DNA from: Betaproteobacteria bacterium | GTDB taxonomy: Bacteria; Pseudomonadota; Gammaproteobacteria; Tethybacterales; Tethybacteraceae | Direction of reading: 5' to 3' | Assembly: GCA_026710225.1 (NCBI GenBank) | Contig: JAPORI010000006.1 | Coordinates: forward strand, 1-18,696 | Length of the DNA: 18,696 bases | Part shown: positions 15,901 to 18,696 of the stretch, piece by piece | How the letters are laid out: the number at the start of each line of letters is the position of its first letter | How positions within the stretch are numbered: the stretch's first letter is position 1 | Program-made: the position numbers and the translations under genes | Notes under the pieces: generated by a model | The model's input: the letters and a program-made list of their open reading frames with translations, nothing else | The model's database searches: none | What the model was told of the DNA's origin: nothing

Positions 15901-16079
15901 CGATGGCGGTTAGCATCAGTTTCGGGCTTGGCTTTGCCACCATCCTGATCCTGCTTTTCATGCCCGCGTGCATGGCCATCCACGGCAGGCTCTCCGGCGG
16001 CCATGTGCAAATGCGCAAGCAGCAGCAGCCGGAAATGATTGCCGAGCAAATCGACCCATCAGGTAAAATAATAGGCTAG
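12915..16079 (+). CDS. RND efflux permease, second of a tandem pair
   Basis: 1054 residues with the same architecture as the preceding pump and clearly paralogous to it. TM4 reads GIIVDDAIVVGENAQ with D400-D401. TM10 reads GIIVNDSIILVKCF with N932 at the AcrB K940 position. Segments such as VAFWVAAGIPVAM, NMISMFALIMA and FETSLQAQFL are shared with the first permease, while the periplasmic loops differ more. Two adjacent, different permeases with one adaptor recall MdtABC, where MdtB and MdtC form a mixed trimer; that mode is inferred here. The start ATG 12915 follows the previous TGA by one base. The last codons (GKIIG) contain the -10 element of the following rhodanese gene. No outer-membrane factor gene follows. 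Confidence 0.93.
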   Translation: MADSKAIDSLIGSFASSKVAANLLMIVFIICGVYAIINLTVRFFPKFEVNNITVTVVWRGATPADIEDSVVVPLENKLRTVPDFNKMYSYSREGIGLVVLEFPDHVDLSQALEDVKTEADRATLPADAEAAEVVIAEFAEPMLRVSATSENPAELRKIGRRLERELGALNAGKVNVHGIQKEEINVLAEQRRLVELDLSIRQIGDAIANQNLNASVGSIDSLGSRRLLRANAETSELSELGQVAVAADANGNLIRLREIAQIKREPASNQVRILFDGKPAVQFQITNNDGADILAAAARITDWVESTRTSLPPSVELIIHEQEWQGVQDRLALLAKNGFTGLLLVLVVLFLFLSGRVAFWVAAGIPVAMMGTLFVLYQIGSSINMISMFALIMAIGIIVDDAIVVGENAQHRLGQGEDPLAAVTNAGHTMFAPVLASALTTIAAFLPLFLVSGPIGSVIHAIPTVIVCILIAAIIECFLVLPGHLYHSFAGKKKSTEPLIRRRFDAAFNAFRAGPFRKMVRAAVNHPSVTITACIMTMVLSIGLLVNGFVGFRFFPGGEGNKLFASITFNSGTPRQAVEEFVDDMSLSLQAADASLSKEGESLIKHVSIMYGQGGEFTPNADERARIVVAMIDPSLRKITVAEMAEAWRQRIIYPPGLSNLDIRGESSGPPGRDIEVRLTASEVGEIKEISQVLQDALSAIPGISSVGDDTPYGKEEIVIELTPLARSLNLRVSDIVNQLSSATDGYLVQTFTEGVDEIDLRVKLADLNKDEIGAFLFRLPGGEYVPFTDLISTHTTQGFETIVHQYGSPAVVVTGDLDPNAPTTVGEILAQLEEGVLRELAETRGVSYSFEGKNKDEQQTAQDMQTGLLLAVILTYIILTWSFNSWTMPLVIMVTMPLGLIGAIIGHWLMGMQMSILSFFGMFTLMGIIVNDSIILVKCFLDLRDKADANANYNELIVDAVCARLRAVALTSLTTICGLLPLIFETSLQAQFLIPMAVSISFGLGFATILILLFMPACMAIHGRLSGGHVQMRKQQQPEMIAEQIDPSGKIIG
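16064..16069 (+). promoter_or_regulatory. -10 candidate (TAAAAT) for the yibN-secB group
   Basis: TAAAAT lies within the last codons of the second permease, 15 nt before the rhodanese ATG. A TTGCCG (4 of 6 to TTGACA) is 19 bases upstream (16039-16044). The 19-base block 16061-16079 around it recurs, with 3 changes, at 16502-16520 before secB. Confidence 0.4.
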
Positions 16080-16084
16080 ATAAA

Positions 16085-16507
16085 ATGCTGGTCGAATTCA
16101 TCCTCAACAATGCATTTCTGGCCGTAATCACCGCGCTGTTGGGGGTTGCCACCATTGTCCTGTGGTCGATGCCGGCCGATGCGGCCGTGATCGACCCCTA
16201 CAATGCGGTGCGGATCATCAACGACAGCAAGGCGCAGCCGGTGGATTTGCGCTCCAAGGCCGACTACGACAAGGGGCACATACCACGCGCTCGCCAAATC
16301 GGCACCGACGAACTGATCGCGCGGGGCAAGGAACTGTCCGGCAAGGGGCCGCTGCTGCTGGTATGCGCCAACGGCCAGACCGCCGCCGGGCAACTGCCCA
16401 AGTTGCGGGAAGCCGGCATCGAGGCTTTCGCCCTGCGCGGCGGCCTGGTTGCCTGGAAGGAGGCCGGCCAACCGCTCAAGGCCGCCAAGACCGCCAAGAA
16501 AAGGTAG
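16085..16507 (+). CDS. yibN: Membrane-anchored rhodanese-like protein (YibN-like)
   Basis: 140 residues. An N-terminal membrane helix (about residues 9-28, AFLAVITALLGVATIVLW) anchors a single rhodanese domain. It shows PVDLRSKADYDKGHIPRARQI and the active-site loop C94-A-N-G-Q-T-A, so the catalytic cysteine is kept. A basic alanine/lysine-rich tail (KAAKTAKKR) ends the protein. YibN of E. coli has the same design and sits just before grxC-secB; here grxC is missing and secB follows directly, 16 nt after the stop. The role is not settled; sulfurtransferase activity or a part in membrane/Sec biology are options. The ATG follows the permease stop by 5 nt with no Shine-Dalgarno. Confidence 0.85.
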   Translation: MLVEFILNNAFLAVITALLGVATIVLWSMPADAAVIDPYNAVRIINDSKAQPVDLRSKADYDKGHIPRARQIGTDELIARGKELSGKGPLLLVCANGQTAAGQLPKLREAGIEAFALRGGLVAWKEAGQPLKAAKTAKKR

Positions 16508-16510
16508 AAT
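16505..16510 (+). promoter_or_regulatory. -10 candidate (TAGAAT) for secB
   Basis: TAGAAT includes the yibN stop codon TAG and lies 13 nt before the secB ATG. The block AGGTAGAATCACAGGCTAG (16502-16520) repeats the one before yibN (16 of 19 identical). No -35 is visible. Confidence 0.35.
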
Positions 16511-16523
16511 CACAGGCTAGCCA

Positions 16524-17042
16524 ATGAAGCAGTATCACGACGATCAACAGCGGCAAATTTCCTACATCCTGCACTCGGCGATGCTCACCGGTGCCTCGGT
16601 CAAGCGCGACGAAATCAATTCCGGTCCGCCGTGGGGTCAGGATGAAGTCGACAAGCAGTCGCTCAACCTCTCCCTGAAGGCCACCCCTGTGCACGCCACC
16701 CTCCAAAACAAGCCCGATCACTACATGGTCAAGTTGCCGGTAACCGTCGAATACCGGATCGTTCCCAAGGGCCGGGAAGCAACTCTGACAGACCGGGTGC
16801 GGATGCTGGTTGAAGTCGAATACTGCGGAGTATTCATGGTCACCGGCGACAGCGAACAGGTGAACAACTTCGTCACCAACACAGCTCCGACGCTGCTGTT
16901 TCCCTACGCCGGCCAGACCATCAACGATCTGGTCGCCAAGGCCGGTTGCCTGCCGATGTTCCTGCCGCCGATCGACTTCGCCGCCCTGAAAAAGCAGGCG
17001 AGCCAACTGGCGGAACACGAAGCGAACGCAACCCGGCAATGA
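16524..17042 (+). CDS. secB: Protein-export chaperone SecB
   Basis: 172 residues (E. coli 155). SecB is a cytoplasmic tetrameric chaperone that holds preproteins unfolded and delivers them to SecA. Diagnostic segments are VKLPVTVEYRI, MLVEVEYCGVFMVTG, APTLLFPYAGQTINDLVAKAG and LPPIDFAALKKQ, matching the conserved SecB C-terminal half (EVEYAGIF, LFPYARE.I.DLV..GGFPPL.L.P..F). The N-terminus has about 15 extra residues compared with E. coli; ATG 16524 is the only reasonable start. Its TGA (17040-17042) overlaps the ATG of the following SH3 protein (ATGA), so the two are translationally coupled. Confidence 0.94.
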   Translation: MKQYHDDQQRQISYILHSAMLTGASVKRDEINSGPPWGQDEVDKQSLNLSLKATPVHATLQNKPDHYMVKLPVTVEYRIVPKGREATLTDRVRMLVEVEYCGVFMVTGDSEQVNNFVTNTAPTLLFPYAGQTINDLVAKAGCLPMFLPPIDFAALKKQASQLAEHEANATRQ

Positions 17043-17491
17043 AAAAGCTGCTGGCGGCAGCAGCCGCACTTGCATGTGTGATTCCGGCAAGTGCGGCCGA
17101 AGGGGTGGTCGTCGTGCGCAATCCCGCCACCATCTATGACGCGCCGGCCGCAAACGGCCGGCCGCTGTATGTGCTCAGTCTTGATTACCCGCTGATCGTG
17201 CTTTCCCGCACCAGCACCTGGCTGACCGTGTGCATGCATGACCGCAGCGTCGGCTACATCAGCACCCGCGATGTCAAGGCCGGCAACGCTGCCATGGTCC
17301 TCAGGCGCACCCAGGTGCGCACCTCCGCCAGCGCCGGCGCCGCAGTCGCATTCACCGCCGATGCAGGCCTGCTGCTGTCTGTGGACGGGCCCGCCGCCGG
17401 CGACTGGCTGCCGGTCCGGCACGGCAGCGGCCGCAAAGGATACATCAATCGTGGCGATCTGTTCTCGGCAGCGGCAGGCAGCAGCTGCTAA
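17039..17491 (+). CDS. Periplasmic protein with two bacterial SH3-like domains
   Basis: 150 residues. Residues 1-20 form a clear Sec signal peptide (MKKLLAAAAALACVIPASAA, then EGVVVV). The mature part reads as two SH3b-type units: residues about 22-78 (VRNPATIYDAPAANGRPLYVLS, WLTVCMHDRSVGYISTRDV) and about 85-142 (VLRRTQVRTSASAGAAVAF, DWLPVRHGSGRKGYINRGDL). SH3b domains often bind peptidoglycan or proteins in the envelope; the ligand here is unknown. The ATG is fixed by the ATGA overlap with secB and by the signal peptide. The coupling to secB suggests co-regulation and possibly that it is a Sec/SecB client, which is inference. Confidence 0.85.
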   Translation: MKKLLAAAAALACVIPASAAEGVVVVRNPATIYDAPAANGRPLYVLSLDYPLIVLSRTSTWLTVCMHDRSVGYISTRDVKAGNAAMVLRRTQVRTSASAGAAVAFTADAGLLLSVDGPAAGDWLPVRHGSGRKGYINRGDLFSAAAGSSC

Positions 17492-17506
17492 AAAGGCGAA
17501 TCCGGT

Positions 17507-17512
17507 TATAAT
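17507..17512 (+). promoter_or_regulatory. -10 element (TATAAT) upstream of the ankyrin gene
   Basis: A perfect TATAAT in the 106-base gap after the SH3 gene, 13 nt before ATG 17526 of a micro-ORF and 85 nt before the ankyrin ATG. No good -35 is seen at 16-18 bases. Confidence 0.45.
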
Positions 17513-17525
17513 TAGTCGCTGCGCC

Positions 17526-17578
17526 ATGCAAATACCAGCGTGCCCATGAACTTGCCCCGGCGCCTGCTAGCAGGCTGA
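17526..17578 (+). promoter_or_regulatory. Two overlapping micro-ORFs in the ankyrin gene leader
   Basis: ATG 17526 encodes MQIPACP and stops at TGA 17547-17549. This overlaps ATG 17546 of a second micro-ORF, MNLPRRLLAG, which stops at TGA 17576-17578. The ankyrin ATG follows 19 nt later. The arrangement suggests translational control, but such short frames can be chance. Confidence 0.25.
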
Positions 17579-17591
17579 ATCCGCGCTTTTT
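17562..17591 (+). terminator. Palindrome plus T-run in the ankyrin leader (terminator or attenuator candidate)
   Basis: GCCTGCTAGCAGGC (17562-17575) is a perfect palindrome that can fold as a 5-bp stem with a CTAG loop. TTTTT (17587-17591) follows 11 nt later, 6 nt before the ankyrin ATG. It lies downstream of the TATAAT, so if real it would act as an attenuator. Confidence 0.25.
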
Positions 17592-17597
17592 CTTCCT

Positions 17598-18696
17598 ATG
17601 AGCAAATATTTCAATCAGGAATGGGTTGCCAAAGTCTCCGCGACTGCGGCTGCCGCGCAGTTGCTGCGCGACCGGAACATAAACGTAACCGATGACAAGG
17701 GCGAGACCCCGCTCATGTATCTGGCCCGCTTCTCGAAGAAGAAGGCGGTAGTCAAGGCCTATGTGGCAGCCAAGGCGGAAGTCAACGCCCGCAACAAGCA
17801 TGGCATGACCGCACTGATGGTTGCCGCCCAGTATAACAGTTCTGCGGTGGATCTGATCAAGGAACTCATCAAGCAGGGAGCCGATGTCAACGGACGCGAC
17901 GGCGAACGGGGGATGACGCCGATGATGCACGCGGTGCTCGGCCAGGCGCCAGTTGCAGTATTCGAAGCAATGCTAGACGGCGGTGCCGCCCTAGATATTA
18001 CCGAAAAAAAGGAGGGCATGAACTCCCTTCACTTCGCTTGCGCCCATCACCCTTCCCCGGAAGTGTTCACGCTGTTCATGGAATTTGGTGGCGACCGGCT
18101 TTTGGAAACATTTGACAGCAACGGCAACACCCCGGTCATGAGCGCCTGCAAGAGCAATCCCAATCCGAATGTCGTGCTTGAGTTGATCACCAACGATGCA
18201 TCAGTAAAGGTAACTGACGGGGAGGGCAACAATCCCCTGACCCTGTTCAAGAAAAACTCCGATGCCAAGATTCGCGACGAGGACACTTTCAACGAGCTTT
18301 GCGGAGCCTTGGAAGCCGAAATTGGCAAGGGGATGGATTTGCGCAAGCCACCGGTAAAGAAAGCAGGCGGCGAAGATGTAAAGATAGCGCAGAAGCAGCA
18401 GCCTGCTGCCGCCGGACCTCAGGAGGCGGCAGCACTTACTGCTACCCAGGAAGAGGCTGCTCGCAAGGCTGCTGCTGCTACAGGGCCGGTAAAAGTTCAG
18501 TTCACCGCCCCGAAGCCGGTGGCAGCACCAGCGCAACCAGCCGCCCCAGCGCAACCAGCCGCTCCGGCACAACCTGAAGTTCCTCCCCAACCGGCGGCAC
18601 CGGCCGGTGGCGGATTTGCCCAGCCCACCGTCAAGGCACAACCTAGCATTCCCCAAAAGCCTGGCGCGGCAAAAATGCCGGCGGCGGCTCCACAGC
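17598..18696 (+). CDS. Ankyrin-repeat protein with Ala/Pro/Gln-rich C-terminal region (3' end off the window)
   Basis: 366 codons are visible, open to the window edge. There is no signal peptide, so it is probably cytoplasmic unless exported by another route. About six ankyrin-type repeats span residues about 29-230: the first at NVTDDKGETPLMYLAR, then VNARNKHGMTALMVAAQ, VNGRDGERGMTPMMHAV, LDITEKKEGMNSLHFAC, FDSNGNTPVMSACK and VKVTDGEGNNPLTLFKK. Residues after about 250 change to a low-complexity, Ala/Pro/Gln/Lys-rich tail including PAQPAA copies and PPQPAAPAGG. Ankyrin domains bind proteins; the partner is unknown. The start ATG 17598 lacks any Shine-Dalgarno (upstream is CTTTTTCTTCCT). It follows the SH3 gene by 106 nt and has its own promoter candidate. 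Host-associated bacteria often carry such proteins, but this alone does not show that lifestyle. Confidence 0.85.
   Translation, partial: MSKYFNQEWVAKVSATAAAAQLLRDRNINVTDDKGETPLMYLARFSKKKAVVKAYVAAKAEVNARNKHGMTALMVAAQYNSSAVDLIKELIKQGADVNGRDGERGMTPMMHAVLGQAPVAVFEAMLDGGAALDITEKKEGMNSLHFACAHHPSPEVFTLFMEFGGDRLLETFDSNGNTPVMSACKSNPNPNVVLELITNDASVKVTDGEGNNPLTLFKKNSDAKIRDEDTFNELCGALEAEIGKGMDLRKPPVKKAGGEDVKIAQKQQPAAAGPQEAAALTATQEEAARKAAAATGPVKVQFTAPKPVAAPAQPAAPAQPAAPAQPEVPPQPAAPAGGGFAQPTVKAQPSIPQKPGAAKMPAAAPQ
18528..18575 (+). repeat. 18-nt in-frame tandem repeat coding PAQPAA
   Basis: Two nearly identical 18-nt units (CCAGCGCAACCAGCCGCC, one third-base change in the second) and a degraded partial third unit encode PAQPAA, PAQPAA, PAQP from residue 311 of the ankyrin protein. 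Such units can change number by slippage. Confidence 0.75.

Noticed and set aside
8484..17575. CTAG-containing palindromes at gene junctions as a special signal
   Set aside because: Many come from TAG stop codons preceded by C, and CTAG also occurs within coding regions (for example 6370, 17973), so no enrichment is evident by eye.
18528..18575. Possible CRISPR-like repeat
   Set aside because: Units are contiguous, in frame and without spacers; it is a coding tandem repeat.
18201..18656. Open frame on the - strand at the right edge
   Set aside because: Shadow of the ankyrin gene, which continues in frame to the window end with clear repeats.

Overview
The window is GC-rich, densely coded and almost entirely on the + strand. 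Gene content and gene-level similarity point to a gammaproteobacterium of unclear lineage. The indicators are a YoaA-type Fe-S helicase, ArgJ, a MutT-associated ThiE-like domain protein, rplM-rpsI, argC followed by a small coiled-coil membrane protein, and a YibN-like rhodanese next to secB. I see no IS element, integrase, CRISPR array or rRNA. No stretch longer than about 160 bases lacks a gene or RNA.

Layout. Positions 1-1582 (- strand) hold the N-terminal 527 codons of a YoaA/DinG helicase. A divergent + unit follows: tRNA-Leu(UAA) (1720-1803), an exported DipZ-like thioredoxin protein (1830-2360), argJ (2375-3565) and a stand-alone ThiE/TenI-like domain protein (3591-4163). A Bcr/CflA-type MFS exporter (4321-5619) overlaps the start of rplM by 4 nt, then come rpsI, argC and a GTG-started coiled-coil membrane protein. 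An RND efflux operon follows (8459-16079). It has a short leader ORF, a periplasmic adaptor gene broken by one in-frame TAG, and two tandem, paralogous RND permeases. The window ends with a YibN-like rhodanese, secB, a periplasmic double-SH3 protein and an ankyrin-repeat protein cut by the window edge.

Function. argJ and argC serve arginine biosynthesis, rplM and rpsI the ribosome, and yibN/secB protein export and envelope maintenance. The RND pair resembles MdtBC-type systems, where two different permeases share one adaptor; no outer-membrane channel gene is present here.

The most unusual property is how genes start. TATAAT-like hexamers lie 6-15 nt upstream of several start codons (yoaA, rplM, rpsI, yibN, secB and two leader ORFs). 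Recognisable Shine-Dalgarno sequences are nearly absent. This suggests widespread leaderless or very short-leader mRNAs. Two operon leaders (RND and ankyrin) also contain micro-ORFs linked by GTGA/ATGA overlaps and GC-rich hairpins. The amber codon inside the otherwise intact adaptor gene is the other main point to check.
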